Part shown: one piece after another, positions 18,643 to 26,952 of the stretch
Position numbering within the stretch: the first letter of the stretch is position 1
Layout: each line of letters opens with the position of its first letter
DNA from: Rhodocyclaceae bacterium
GTDB lineage: Bacteria > Pseudomonadota > Gammaproteobacteria > Burkholderiales > Rhodocyclaceae
Length of the DNA: 64,000 bases
NCBI GenBank assembly: GCA_004379165.1
Contig: NKXK01000020.1
Coordinates: forward strand, 62,001 to 126,000
Direction of reading: 5' to 3'
Program-made: the position numbers and the translations under genes
Notes under the pieces: model-generated
Databases searched by the model: none
Seen by the model: the letters and a program-made list of their open reading frames with translations, nothing else
What the model was told of the DNA's origin: nothing

Positions 18643-18653
18643 AGGCGAATTCA

Positions 18654-19115
18654 ATGATCATTTACGACCTGTGCTGTAACAATGGCCATCGTTTCGAAGG
18701 CTGGTTCCGCAGCGCTGAGGATTTTCAGCAGCAGAGCGACCGGCACCTAGTGAGTTGTCCGCAATGCGATAGCCATGATGTGCGTCGGGTACCGTCTGCA
18801 GTTGCCATTGGCAGCGCAAACAACACTGAACCGGCCACTTCAGTCACCAAAGCAGGTAGCAGTCACAGCAGCACAGCGTTGATGCCCGCGGGCGACGAAG
18901 TGATGGCGCTATATCGCCAACTCGTCCAGGCCATCGCCAACAGCAGTGAAGATGTTGGCGCGTCCTTCGCGGACGAGGCAAGAAAGATTCACTACAACGA
19001 AGCACCAGAGCGGCCGATTCGCGGCCAGGCTTCACAGGACGAGTGTGAAGCCTTGCGGGACGAGGGCATACACGTTCTTCACTTGCCGGCACTCAAGGAA
19101 GAGGATCTGAACTGA
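18654..19115 (+). CDS. DUF1178 family protein
   Basis: A 153-residue protein with N-terminal MIIYDLCCNNGHRFEGWF and a CPQCDSH pair suggesting a zinc-ribbon-like fold, a low-complexity linker and the conserved C-terminal FADEARKIHYNEAPERPIRG box of DUF1178. No function is established for the family. It is transcribed immediately after tRNA-Leu, and its stop codon is inside the loop of its own terminator hairpin. Confidence 0.88.
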   Translation: MIIYDLCCNNGHRFEGWFRSAEDFQQQSDRHLVSCPQCDSHDVRRVPSAVAIGSANNTEPATSVTKAGSSHSSTALMPAGDEVMALYRQLVQAIANSSEDVGASFADEARKIHYNEAPERPIRGQASQDECEALRDEGIHVLHLPALKEEDLN

Positions 19116-19127
19116 TCCTCTTTTTTT
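19100..19127 (+). terminator. Terminator overlapping the DUF1178 stop codon
   Basis: AGAGGATC, loop TGAACT, GATCCTCT and a seven-base T-run. The upstream arm and loop are coding, and the TGA stop (19113-19115) spans the base of the downstream arm. Confidence 0.9.
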
Positions 19128-19320
19128 ACCCTGTACATAACTTTACATAATACAAATTATGCGTATTTCCGGAGCCTAAAAAGGCCACCATGCGCGGCCT
19201 GTCGGCGGTGTACAAAATGTTAGGGAAAGTTGGGACAAGATTTTGGTGAAATCAACAAAATTGTGGTTAAAGTTCAACATAAAAATTCAAATACATAGTG
19301 ATAATTCAACTTAGCGTTCC
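19128..19320. other. AT-rich spacer between DUF1178 and the IS element
   Basis: About 190 bases clearly lower in GC than the flanking core genes, with no supportable reading frame. It includes a TGTACATAACTTTACATAAT stretch. Joining its end to the base after the IS restores the original 3' end of the KfrA-like gene, so it is the old downstream region of that gene. Confidence 0.5.
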
Positions 19321-19350
19321 TCAAGAGCCGGCCCCGTTCCTTTGGACAGG
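19321..19350 (+). repeat. Left terminal inverted repeat of the IS
   Basis: Starts TCAAGAGCCGGCCCCG, with GGACAG about eight bases further in. It matches the reverse complement of 20650-20679 at 13 consecutive bases and in the GGACAG block. Confidence 0.85.
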
Positions 19351-19457
19351 ATTTCCACGGCGATAAGTGGAGCCCTGCGGGGTAGCGTTATCCACGGTGG
19401 CGACAGCCGAAGGTCGGTCTGGACCGTAGGCTGACGACGCGGTGGGTAACGCGGTGC

Positions 19458-20288
19458 TCATGCCGCGAGTTTCTCCTGTGGCAAGCCGGCGAAGTAAATC
19501 TCATCGGGCGTCTGGCCGTCAAGCGACTGGTGGGGCCGGTGGGTGTTGTAGAAGTTGAAATAGATTCGCAGACTGGTCTTGGCAGCCGAGACCGAGTCGT
19601 AGGCTTTCAGATAAACCTCCTCGTACTTCACGCTGCGCCACAGGCGCTCGACGAAGACGTTGTCGCGCCAGCAACCCTTGCCATCCATGCTGATCGCGAT
19701 CTGGTGGTCCTTGAGCACCTGCGTGAAGTCCAGGCTGGTGAACTGGCTACCCTGATCGGTGTTGAAGATTTCCGGCTTGCCGTAGCGGGTGATGGCTTCC
19801 TGAAGCGCATCGACGCAGAAATCCGTGGTCAGTGTATTGGAGAGCCGCCTGGCGAGCACGCGGCGGCTGGTCCAATCGACGATCGCCACGAGATAGACGA
19901 AACCCCGGCGCATCGGGATGTAGGTGATATCCGTGGCCAAGACTTGATTGGGCCGGTCGATCTTCAGATTCCTGAGCAGGTACGGATAGACAGGATGGGC
20001 CGCATGGCGCCGGCTGGTATTGGGCTTCCGGTACAACGCCTCGATACCCATCTTCTTCATCAGCGTGCTGACGTGCTTGCGGCCAATCACATGGCCTTGC
20101 CGCCTGAGCATGTCGCGCAGCATCCGGCTGCCGGCAAAGGGATACTCCAGGTGCAGTTCGTCGATCCGGCGCATCAGCGCCAGATCTGACGGCGAGGTTG
20201 GCACCGGCGTGTAGTACGCCGTCGAGCGGGCAACCTGAAGGAGTTCGCATTGCCGGACAACCGGCAGATCGTGGGTGCGGTCGATCAT
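19458..20288 (-). CDS. IS3-family transposase OrfB (DDE integrase domain)
   Basis: A 276-residue catalytic part of an IS3 transposase. It has an N-terminal HTH-like segment (RQCELLQVARSTAYY), the conserved YPFAGSRMLRDMLRRQG region, then the DDE triad: Asp in LATDITYIPM, Asp in FNTDQGSQF and Glu in NVFVERLWRSVKYEE. The C-terminal FNFYNTHRPHQSLDGQTPDE is typical of the family. The ATG overlaps the orfA stop (ATGA), but the active protein is expected from frameshifting in orfA. Confidence 0.95.
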   Translation of the reverse strand: MIDRTHDLPVVRQCELLQVARSTAYYTPVPTSPSDLALMRRIDELHLEYPFAGSRMLRDMLRRQGHVIGRKHVSTLMKKMGIEALYRKPNTSRRHAAHPVYPYLLRNLKIDRPNQVLATDITYIPMRRGFVYLVAIVDWTSRRVLARRLSNTLTTDFCVDALQEAITRYGKPEIFNTDQGSQFTSLDFTQVLKDHQIAISMDGKGCWRDNVFVERLWRSVKYEEVYLKAYDSVSAAKTSLRIYFNFYNTHRPHQSLDGQTPDEIYFAGLPQEKLAA

Positions 20289-20587
20289 CTTCTTGCGCTC
20301 AGCAGGCCCGCCTTGGTGAGCGCCTTTTCTAAAAAATCGTTCTCCAGCGTCAGTTGCCCGATCTTAGCCTGCATGGTCTGGAGGTCCGGCCCCTTCTCAT
20401 TGGCCGGCCTGTCCCCGAAAGCCGCAGCCGAGTGTTCCACCAACTGGCTCTTCCAGTCGGTGATCTGGTTCGGATGGACATCAAACTGCTGCGCCAGTTC
20501 GGCAAGCGTCTTGTCGCCTTTCAGCGCAGCAATCGCCACCTTAGCCTTGAATTCCGGCGAGTGATTCCGCCGCTTCCTTCTCGTCAT
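20285..20587 (-). CDS. IS3-family transposase OrfA
   Basis: A 100-residue helix-turn-helix protein (HTH_Tnp_1): RRNHSPEFKAKVAIAALKG, LAELAQQFDVHPNQITDWK, then a leucine-zipper-like LQTMQAKIGQLTLENDFLEK. It binds the inverted repeats. Codons 84-86 hold a T TTTTTA slippery heptamer in the correct phase; a -1 shift there gives OrfAB with a linker containing AERKKMIDRTH, a conserved OrfAB junction sequence in this family. Confidence 0.94.
   Translation of the reverse strand: MTRRKRRNHSPEFKAKVAIAALKGDKTLAELAQQFDVHPNQITDWKSQLVEHSAAAFGDRPANEKGPDLQTMQAKIGQLTLENDFLEKALTKAGLLSARR
20330..20336 (-). promoter_or_regulatory. Programmed -1 frameshift site (T TTT TTA) in orfA
   Basis: The minus strand reads GAT TTT TTA at orfA codons 84-86, which is the X XXY YYZ form T-TTT-TTA. 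Shifting -1 continues as AGA AAA GGC.. in the orfB frame through ATG ATC GAC. The heptamer is the same type as the HIV-1 gag-pol site. No stimulatory hairpin was worked out. Confidence 0.75.
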
Positions 20588-20649
20588 GCTCTTGCTCCAT
20601 TTCTTGGCCGCTACGCAGCCCTCGGTTGGGCAAGGCTATCACTTATCAA

Positions 20650-20679
20650 TCTGTCCGAATTTCCGGGGCCGGCTCTTCA
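20650..20679 (-). repeat. Right terminal inverted repeat of the IS
   Basis: On the minus strand it starts TGAAGAGCCGGCCCCG, with GGACAG further in, pairing with the left repeat. The outer TGA also serves as the present stop codon of the KfrA-like gene. Confidence 0.85.
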
Positions 20680-21699
20680 TTCCTCAATTTTCTGAACATC
20701 AGCCGATTTTATAAGGTTCAGTTCAACACGAAGGCCCGCGGCTTCTGCTCTAGTAATCTCAAGCTCCCTTTTCGCGATTCCTTCTTGGGTCCGCGCAACT
20801 TCAGCCGACGAACGAGCTGATAGAAGCTGCTCTTCCAGCCTCAAATTTCGCGATCGCATTTCTTGAACGATACCTTCCGATGAGCCGAGCTTAAGCTTTG
20901 CCTCACCCAACTCAGATTGAAGTTGTGCTATTTCTCTGGCGTGTTTTTCATGGATTCCTTGAAGAAGCTCCTGGCTCGCCTTGAGGTCTTTTTGTAGTCG
21001 CAGTCCGTTTGTTCGCTCACGATCAATTTCAAGCAGCGCACGCTTTTCGTCGGCCTCACAACGTGCTTCAGATTTCTGTAGTGCCAAGCGTGTCTTTTCG
21101 AGTTCATTGCTGAAGTCTCTACGTGCCTCAGCTAGGGCTGCTTCATTCTGCTGGATTTTTTTATCCGCTGCTTCTATTTGCTGTCGCATGCTATCTAGGC
21201 GAGCTTTGTCGGCCGAGATCTCGCTTTGAAGACTTTGTCGAATACATTCCAGCTCTGAAAGCCGCTCCTGAGACCGTGAATATTCCTTCTGTAGGATCTC
21301 TAGTTCTTGCTTAGCTGCTACGGCCAGTTCGTTAGCGGCCATTGCTGATGCTTCTATTTCTCGCCTAGCCTCAGCAAAACCGAGTTCCGATGCTGCTTGT
21401 GCCTCATGCCAAAGCTTTGCGACTAGCTCGCCAGCAGCTGCTTTGATTTCTTCCGGAAGGTCTGCGCGCTCTACCCGAATCCTGCTTTTATCCCTCACTT
21501 CATCCCAAAATCTGGAAAGCGCTTCGGCCGGTGCTGACATGCTGCCTTTGCGGACGTACTGGTAGAGTTTGTTGGCAGTTGGTGTAATGCCATACCTGAA
21601 AAACAGCAAAGCGCAGGTTTCACGATACAAGTCCGGGGTGTCGGTAAAACGATCCCGTAAATTGTCGATATCGGCTTGAATTTGGGCTTCAGTGGTCAT
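20677..21699 (-). CDS. KfrA-like DNA-binding coiled-coil protein
   Basis: A 340-residue protein. The N-terminal ~110 residues resemble the KfrA DNA-binding domain (DLYRETCALLFFRYGITPTANKLYQYVRKGS), followed by about 220 residues of near-continuous coiled coil rich in Glu, Gln, Arg and Ala. KfrA proteins of plasmids bind palindromes at their own promoters and form filaments that support partition. Start MTTEAQIQADID at 21699 is chosen; the open frame upstream is not protein-like. The IS element abuts its 3' end. Without the IS the frame would end ..EER with TAA, or at the same TGA, so at most one residue was lost. Confidence 0.82.
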   Translation of the reverse strand: MTTEAQIQADIDNLRDRFTDTPDLYRETCALLFFRYGITPTANKLYQYVRKGSMSAPAEALSRFWDEVRDKSRIRVERADLPEEIKAAAGELVAKLWHEAQAASELGFAEARREIEASAMAANELAVAAKQELEILQKEYSRSQERLSELECIRQSLQSEISADKARLDSMRQQIEAADKKIQQNEAALAEARRDFSNELEKTRLALQKSEARCEADEKRALLEIDRERTNGLRLQKDLKASQELLQGIHEKHAREIAQLQSELGEAKLKLGSSEGIVQEMRSRNLRLEEQLLSARSSAEVARTQEGIAKRELEITRAEAAGLRVELNLIKSADVQKIEE

Positions 21700-21780
21700 C
21701 TGTTCTTTGATTTCTGATTCGATTTCAATAAATAATATAACGTATAACGTAATGAATTTGACTTTTGCTGAATATAATTT

Positions 21781-21800
21781 GACATTACGACTATAATGTC
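21781..21800. promoter_or_regulatory. Palindrome upstream of the KfrA-like gene, possible operator
   Basis: GACATTACGACTATAATGTC: seven-base arms GACATTA/TAATGTC around a six-base centre, 82 bases before the KfrA-like start in a locally AT-rich stretch that also carries a tandem ATAACGT ATAACGT. Plasmid KfrA autoregulates through palindromic operators, so an operator role is plausible but unproven. Confidence 0.45.
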
Positions 21801-22241
21801 GGCATACGGTGTCAATATCATGAATGCCCAAGCCATATTGGCTATGGGGCCGGTAGCAAGGCATTTTTGTCGCGAGGTGGCCGTTTTCCCACTCAGAGCT
21901 GTCCATAGTGAGTGGGGAATTGACGCGTTGTCAGTGGTCCGCTTATGGCCGACAGGTTGAGTTTACCAACAACCGCTATGTAGATGGCTGATCGATCAAA
22001 ACGGGTCGGAGATGCTTCTGCAGTGACAACAACCTGAACGTCTCTTCCCAGTCTTTAGCTGCCGTAGGGTTTGACGGTCGCTACGTCCGCTGACTGGCCG
22101 GACTCGGACCTAGAGTATCAACCCAATTTGATTATTGGCATGCCACCATAAGTTCCTTACACTTTCCTCCGCCATCTATGTAAATCAAATAGGTAACTTG
22201 GCTCACTTGACAGGAACATTTGGTCAGAGTGCGGTCTCGGC
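21801..22241. other. Non-coding stretch of the accessory patch
   Basis: About 440 bases with no supportable gene. A possible hairpin CCCACTCA...TGAGTGGG lies at 21888-21916. Short frames here are neither preceded by ribosome sites nor protein-like. It may contain the promoter for the KfrA-like gene and degraded remains of older insertions. Confidence 0.4.
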
Positions 22242-23012
22242 TTACTCTCCGTCTGCCCCGTACGTCGCCTTTGCAACGAGCAACGCCTTTGCCGCCGCGA
22301 TACGTTCAGAAAGCGTGACCTGGGATGAGTTCATTACCAGCAACAGGAATTCGCGGGGATCATTGAAACTGGTTGAGGGAAATGCCGTGGCTTGTATTGG
22401 GCTCGCCGTGCATGACGGTTGCGCTGCAACTCTATCGCTGGCCTCATCAACAATACGCCGGAACATTTGCGACGATATGCTTTTCACTGACATCAGCAAA
22501 TCTGCCTGACGTTCCGGATTAGGCGCAATATCGAGTCCCGGCTCGTCGATGAACATGCTTCCCATACCCGGATCGATGAAAGCGGCCCACTTTTGCTTTT
22601 CAGGATCAAAGTTCGGAATGACCGGCAGTTCGGACACACCGCTCGCCGTATCTGGTAGCAACGCAACGCGCCCTGCGGGCAACGCCGCCAGATATTTCGC
22701 TTGCAGATGCATGAGAAATTTTCGCGCCTCTACGAAACTCACCGGGTTGGCCAGCGAGAGCCACAGTTGGTAGCCACTCGGCGTTACCGCGATTGCCAGT
22801 GCGGGCAACTCCTCGTCGGTCTGGAGGCTCTCGTAAAAACTGCCAAGCACCGGCCAATCACTGGTACGAGTAAATTCGATGACCAGGCTACGCACGTTCG
22901 ATTCTGCGGACAGCAGGCGGCAATTTCGCACGGCGTCATCGGCATCCGGCCAACGTTCGTCAGGCAGCAGGTACAGTCGCCGCCACTCTGCGGCAAGGCG
23001 CTCATTCGTCAT
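22242..23012 (-). CDS. Hypothetical protein, possible primase-like fold
   Basis: A 256-residue protein I do not recognise with certainty. It begins MTNERLAAEWRRLYLLPDE seven bases after the hemerythrin stop. A central stretch, VTPSGYQLWLSLANPVSF, with a later ALLPDTASGV, faintly recalls RepB/primase-like domains, but catalytic residues cannot be assigned. The C-terminus is Ser/Ala-rich. It appears to be the last gene of the minus-strand run that includes hemerythrin. A longer frame upstream overlaps hemerythrin and is not preferred. Confidence 0.55.
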   Translation of the reverse strand: MTNERLAAEWRRLYLLPDERWPDADDAVRNCRLLSAESNVRSLVIEFTRTSDWPVLGSFYESLQTDEELPALAIAVTPSGYQLWLSLANPVSFVEARKFLMHLQAKYLAALPAGRVALLPDTASGVSELPVIPNFDPEKQKWAAFIDPGMGSMFIDEPGLDIAPNPERQADLLMSVKSISSQMFRRIVDEASDRVAAQPSCTASPIQATAFPSTSFNDPREFLLLVMNSSQVTLSERIAAAKALLVAKATYGADGE

Positions 23013-23019
23013 CACGGCG

Positions 23020-23415
23020 TCATGAATCACCAAGCGCTTTGGCGAGATGCTTGTCCTCATCCAAAATGTGGCGCTCAAACCAGTAATCAACGTAGCGAAT
23101 GAGACTGAAAACATCCAGACGCTCGTGCAGCACCTCGTTGATCATTTTGCGTATCCCGGTGAGCATCGCCTGGTGCTTTTTATTGTGCGCGGTGAAGTCA
23201 ACGCCTGCGGCCGTTGCCAGCGCCGCCTCGCTGTCGCAGTGCTCGACCAGCGTCTGATAAAGCGCTTCCGCCTCCGATTGGGGTAACGCATTCTGGGCAA
23301 TGCAGAGTTCTTTCAGGGCTTCGAGCTGGGCAAATAGATGAGCATGCTGATCGTCCATCAATCGCACGTTGACGAGCAGTTGTTCCGGCAGGAATTGTCT
23401 ATGCGGGTCCGACAC
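23020..23415 (-). CDS. Bacteriohemerythrin domain protein
   Basis: A 131-residue four-helix-bundle protein with the di-iron ligand pattern: H in DDQHAHLFAQLEAL, H and E in LVEHCDSEAAL, HNKKHQAM and YWFERHILDEDKH. Such proteins bind oxygen reversibly and may buffer or sense O2. The GTG start at 23415 is chosen because GGAGG sits four bases upstream; the longer frame lacks such a site. It lies about 80 bases after the ankyrin gene and is followed closely by the unknown gene. Confidence 0.85.
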   Translation of the reverse strand: MSDPHRQFLPEQLLVNVRLMDDQHAHLFAQLEALKELCIAQNALPQSEAEALYQTLVEHCDSEAALATAAGVDFTAHNKKHQAMLTGIRKMINEVLHERLDVFSLIRYVDYWFERHILDEDKHLAKALGDS

Positions 23416-23496
23416 GCGTCCTCCCTGCGAGCAGGTAGTTATCCGAACAATCAATATAGGTAGCTGCGCCCAACTTGCCAAGCGCCCCACTGTATG

Positions 23497-24159
23497 TCAG
23501 CGAACCTCGATCGTAACGCTGCGTCCGGATCGACCACCGGCTTTACGCACCAGATCGGCGATATCGGTATTCTGGAACTTGAGGGCAACGTCGATGGCGG
23601 TTTCGCCGGTATCGAGTGCCTTTGCCGTATCCGCCTTGTTGGCCAACAAGGCCTTCGCGATCTCGAGATGCCCTCCCCGTGCGGCGGCAATCAACGGGGT
23701 CGTTCCATTCTCGCTGGCGGCATTGACGTCTGCCCCGGCCTTGATCAGGTACTGGGCAACCTCGGTCTGCCCGTTGAATGCTGCGTAGGCCAGCGGCGTC
23801 CAGCCTGGGGTGTTGACTGCGGCACCGCCTGTAACCAATGCCTCGACCACCTTGAGGTGGCCGCGAAACGCCGCCAGGCGCAAGGCAGTATCGCCGGCAG
23901 AGTTTCGTGCATTGACCTTGGCGCGGGCCTTGATCAGAAAACTAACCGTCTCAACGTGGCCATCGCGCGCGGCAAGCATCAGCAAGGTATTGCCCTCGAT
24001 GTCGGTGCTATCCACCGATGCTCCCTTGCTGACAATCTCGGCAACCTCGCGGGTATCACCCATCTTGGCAGAGTTAATCAGGTCGTCATAGGTGGCAGCA
24101 AATGCGCTGAATGGCAGCCACAAGGCGACTGCTGCGGTGAACGTGAATTTCTTGATCAT
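23497..24159 (-). CDS. Secreted ankyrin-repeat protein
   Basis: A 220-residue protein with a clear Sec signal peptide (MIKKFTFTAAVALWLPFSAFA), hence periplasmic. Five or so ankyrin repeats follow, with recurring cores such as GNTLLMLAARDGHVETVSFL, GDTALRLAAFRGHLKVVEAL and GTTPLIAAARGGHLEIAKAL. Ankyrin repeats mediate protein binding; the partner is unknown. It overlaps the tatD stop by four bases (ATGA), so the genes are co-translated. Confidence 0.92.
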   Translation of the reverse strand: MIKKFTFTAAVALWLPFSAFAATYDDLINSAKMGDTREVAEIVSKGASVDSTDIEGNTLLMLAARDGHVETVSFLIKARAKVNARNSAGDTALRLAAFRGHLKVVEALVTGGAAVNTPGWTPLAYAAFNGQTEVAQYLIKAGADVNAASENGTTPLIAAARGGHLEIAKALLANKADTAKALDTGETAIDVALKFQNTDIADLVRKAGGRSGRSVTIEVR

Positions 24160-24935
24160 TTCGGGAGTGCCTGAGCGTATTTGAACAGGGTGAAGAAATT
24201 TTCGGTGGTTGCCGCTGTGACATCTTCAAAAGAGAGATCGCGCAACCTGGCGATTTCTTCGGCGACATGACGGACATAGGCCGGCTGATTCTGTTTACCG
24301 CGATATGGCATTGGCGCCAGGTACGGCGAGTCGGTTTCGACCAGAATACGGTTCAGCGGACATTTCTGCGCCACGTCCTTGACGATGGCCGCATTCTTGA
24401 AGGTGACGATGCCGGAAAACGAGATGTAGAAACCCAGGTCCAGCGCCCGCCGGGCAACCTCCCAGTTTTCGGTGAAGCAGTGCATGACGCCACCCACCGC
24501 ATCAGCGCCCTCCTCTGCCAGCACGTTCAAGGTATCTTCGGCGGATTCTCGGGTATGCACCACCAGCGGCTTGCCGCAACGGCGGGCAGCACGGATGTGC
24601 GTCCGGAAACGCGCCCGCTGCCACTCCGGTTTGTCCTTCTGCCAGTAATAATCCAGCCCGGTTTCTCCGATGGCGATCACTTTCGGGTGGTTCGCCAGTG
24701 CCAACAGCTCATTCTCGTCGGGTTCCCGGACATCGGTATATTCCGGGTGCACGCCGACGGTCGCCCAAAGCTGCGGATGCGCCTCGGCCAGCGCCAGTAC
24801 GCGCGGAAAATCCTCGAGATTGACACCGATGCACACCGCCAGGCCGACGGCGTTCTCTTCCATGCGCTGCAGCAATTCCGGGAGCCGGTTGGCGAGATCA
24901 GGAAAATCCAGGTGGCAATGCGAATCGACCAGCAT
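24156..24935 (-). CDS. tatD: TatD-family metal-dependent hydrolase
   Basis: A 259-residue TIM-barrel amidohydrolase of the TatD DNase family. Metal ligands are visible in VDSHCHLDF (HxH), the Glu of IGETGLDYYW, His of LVVHTRESAEDT, His of GVMHCFTENW and Asp of LVETDSPYLAP. It probably acts on DNA ends or D-aminoacyl substrates. Its position after holB and pilZ is typical for betaproteobacteria. Confidence 0.93.
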   Translation of the reverse strand: MLVDSHCHLDFPDLANRLPELLQRMEENAVGLAVCIGVNLEDFPRVLALAEAHPQLWATVGVHPEYTDVREPDENELLALANHPKVIAIGETGLDYYWQKDKPEWQRARFRTHIRAARRCGKPLVVHTRESAEDTLNVLAEEGADAVGGVMHCFTENWEVARRALDLGFYISFSGIVTFKNAAIVKDVAQKCPLNRILVETDSPYLAPMPYRGKQNQPAYVRHVAEEIARLRDLSFEDVTAATTENFFTLFKYAQALPK

Positions 24936-24944
24936 GCTGATCGA

Positions 24945-25307
24945 TCAGAGTGTGTGGGTCGGGCGGGTGGACTGCATCACACCGCCGAGCAGGCCTTCGA
25001 TTTTACGGCGTGCTTCCTGGCCGCTTTCATCGCTGTTGAAATGTACGCCAATACCTTGCGCGCGGCCGTTCTGTGCCCCGGGAGGCGTAATCCAGACCAC
25101 CGTACCGGCAATCGGCAGCTTGGCCGGGTCATCCATCAGCGATAGCAACATGAAGACCTCGTCGCCGATGTTGTAGCTGCGGGTTGTCGGGATGAAGATG
25201 CCGCCGCTGCGCAAATGCGGCATGAATGCCGCGTAAAGCGCCGACTTCGAGTTGATGTTCAGCGACAGGACGCTGGGACGCTGGGGAGCAGGCTTTGCTT
25301 CACTCAT
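24945..25307 (-). CDS. pilZ: PilZ-domain protein (type IV pilus PilZ family)
   Basis: A 120-residue single PilZ domain of the kind encoded beside holB and needed for type IV pilus biogenesis. It has the beta-barrel core (SGGIFIPTTRSYNIGDEVFM, GTVVWITPPGAQ and GIGVHF) but lacks the RxxxR and DxSxxG pair, so it probably does not bind cyclic di-GMP directly. It overlaps holB by four bases. Confidence 0.92.
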   Translation of the reverse strand: MSEAKPAPQRPSVLSLNINSKSALYAAFMPHLRSGGIFIPTTRSYNIGDEVFMLLSLMDDPAKLPIAGTVVWITPPGAQNGRAQGIGVHFNSDESGQEARRKIEGLLGGVMQSTRPTHTL

Positions 25308-26341
25308 TGTCGGTCTTTGGCGAACAGGGCTCGATAATCCAGAAAAACGCCCTCAAGGAAAAGGCGTGGGTTCAACGGCTGCTCCGCCGCCTGACGTTGC
25401 CTGAGTGAGGTCCGGTAGGACTGAATCAGACGAGCCAGCGGGATGGCGTCAGCCAATGCCGCGATTGTAGCCTGATGCGGCAGGAAATAGCGCACTGGCA
25501 AGCCATTCTTGGCCAGGTTCAGATCGACCAGCCATTTTTGCTGCGCCTCGACCAGGTGCTTCAGCAGCACCCTGCCCTTGCTTTCCTTGACCGATTTCTC
25601 GAGTTCCGCCGCAGCCGTAAGCGGATCAATCTTTTGGCCATCCGAAAGCTTGCCGATCATCGATGCCAGCCAGGCGCCCTGCCCGCCGCCGGCACCCGTC
25701 GCCACCTCGACCGCCAACAGCGGTGAGCCACCCGCCAGGGCCAGCCAGCGGTCGGCATCCTGGACACCGGCATCGGCCAGTACGCGCGCCGCCAGCGCCG
25801 GCGCCGGCACCGGAACAGGCACCAGTTGGCATCGACTGCGTATCGTGGCCAACAAGCGCGTTGGCTCGTTTGTAATCATTAAAAACAATGTACTTGGCGC
25901 TGGTTCTTCAAGTGTTTTAAGAAGTGCATTGGCGGTGCTTCGATTCATCGCCTCGGTCGGATTGACGACGATGATGCGCAAACCACCGCGATGCGTACCG
26001 ACGCTCAGGAAATCATCAAGGCCGCGCACCTGGTCGATGGTGATTTGTTGGCTGGCCTTCTTTTTTCCCTCCTCCGACTCCCCCTCGTCCACCATGGCCT
26101 CGGGTTGCAGCAAACGGAAATCGGGATGATTACCCTGGGCAAACCAGTTGCAGGCGAGACACTTGCCGCAGGCCGCACCATCGGCAGTGGGCGTTTCACA
26201 GAGCAAGGCGGCAGCAAACTGGCGGGCGAGATCGAATTTTCCCAAGCCTTTCTGCCCGGCAAGCAAGAGTGCATGCGGCAGACGTTCACGACGCTGCTGC
26301 AGACTGAGCCAGACCTTGGCGTGAAGTTCAATAACGTTCAT
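25304..26341 (-). CDS. holB: DNA polymerase III delta' subunit
   Basis: HolB, 345 residues, is the clamp-loader stator. The P-loop-like [19 protein letters not shown], zinc-module cysteines ([10 protein letters not shown]), the sensor segment [15 protein letters not shown] and the SRC motif in [10 protein letters not shown] identify it as an AAA+ clamp-loader subunit. A charged insertion ([14 protein letters not shown]) follows the zinc module. It overlaps tmk and pilZ by four bases, forming tmk-holB-pilZ-tatD. Confidence 0.95.
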   Translation of the reverse strand: MNVIELHAKVWLSLQQRRERLPHALLLAGQKGLGKFDLARQFAAALLCETPTADGAACGKCLACNWFAQGNHPDFRLLQPEAMVDEGESEEGKKKASQQITIDQVRGLDDFLSVGTHRGGLRIIVVNPTEAMNRSTANALLKTLEEPAPSTLFLMITNEPTRLLATIRSRCQLVPVPVPAPALAARVLADAGVQDADRWLALAGGSPLLAVEVATGAGGGQGAWLASMIGKLSDGQKIDPLTAAAELEKSVKESKGRVLLKHLVEAQQKWLVDLNLAKNGLPVRYFLPHQATIAALADAIPLARLIQSYRTSLRQRQAAEQPLNPRLFLEGVFLDYRALFAKDRQ

Positions 26342-26952
26342 AAACCGATACTTGAAACAATATTCTCAAGTACTTTACGAATATCTTCGAGAGGCTGATT
26401 GGCGTCGATTACCCGCATTCGGTTGCCATGATGCTGCGCCCGGTCGAGATAGGCCTGACGAACCCGGTCGTGAAAATCGACACGCTCCTGCTCGAAGCGG
26501 TCAAGCACACGGTTGGCCAGCACGATACGTTCGCGGGCAATGTCGAGCGGCAGATCGAACAAGAGTGTGAGATCGGGTTGCAGATGCGCGTGAACCCAGT
26601 GCTCCAGCGTCGCAAACTTGGCGCGATCCAGACCGCGGCCACCGCCCTGATAAGCGTAGGTGGCATCGCTGAAACGATCACAGATCACCCATTCGCCACG
26701 CGCCAGTGCCGGCTCGATCACCTGCGCCAGATGCTCCCGGCGGGCTGCGAACATGAGCAGCGTTTCGGTCTCCAGGTGCATCGGCTCATTGAGCAGCAGT
26801 TCGCGCAGGCGCTCGCCCAGTGCCGTGCCACCCGGCTCCCGGGTCACGACCACGGTTTTGCCGTGATCGCGCAGCCATTGGGACAACCACTCGACATGAC
26901 TGCTCTTGCCGGCACCGTCGATGCCCTCAAAGGTAATGAATTTTCCGCTCAC
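26338..26952 (-). CDS. tmk: Thymidylate kinase
   Basis: Tmk, 204 residues, phosphorylates dTMP to dTDP. The P-loop [16 protein letters not shown], the DR(Y/F) motif in [20 protein letters not shown] and the LID region are clear. It overlaps both mltG and holB by four bases. Confidence 0.97.
   Translation of the reverse strand: MSGKFITFEGIDGAGKSSHVEWLSQWLRDHGKTVVVTREPGGTALGERLRELLLNEPMHLETETLLMFAARREHLAQVIEPALARGEWVICDRFSDATYAYQGGGRGLDRAKFATLEHWVHAHLQPDLTLLFDLPLDIARERIVLANRVLDRFEQERVDFHDRVRQAYLDRAQHHGNRMRVIDANQPLEDIRKVLENIVSSIGL

Larger units (their letters stand above)
19321..20679 (-). mobile_element. IS3-family insertion sequence, apparently intact
   Basis: About 1.36 kb with imperfect terminal inverted repeats: AAGAGCCGGCCCCG at both ends plus a shared GGACAG further in. 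Two overlapping frames, orfA and orfB, lie on the minus strand. If the ends are TCAAGAG.. and TGAAGAG.., a 4-base target duplication TTCC (19317-19320 and 20680-20683) flanks the element; a slightly shorter placement (19324-20676) gives a 3-base duplication TCA instead. Both are compatible with IS3 elements. The intact frames and repeats suggest recent insertion. It sits at the final codon of the KfrA-like gene. Confidence 0.92.

Noticed and set aside
21801-22241. Short frames in the gap as genes
   Set aside because: None has a ribosome site, a start with sensible context, or a protein-like sequence.
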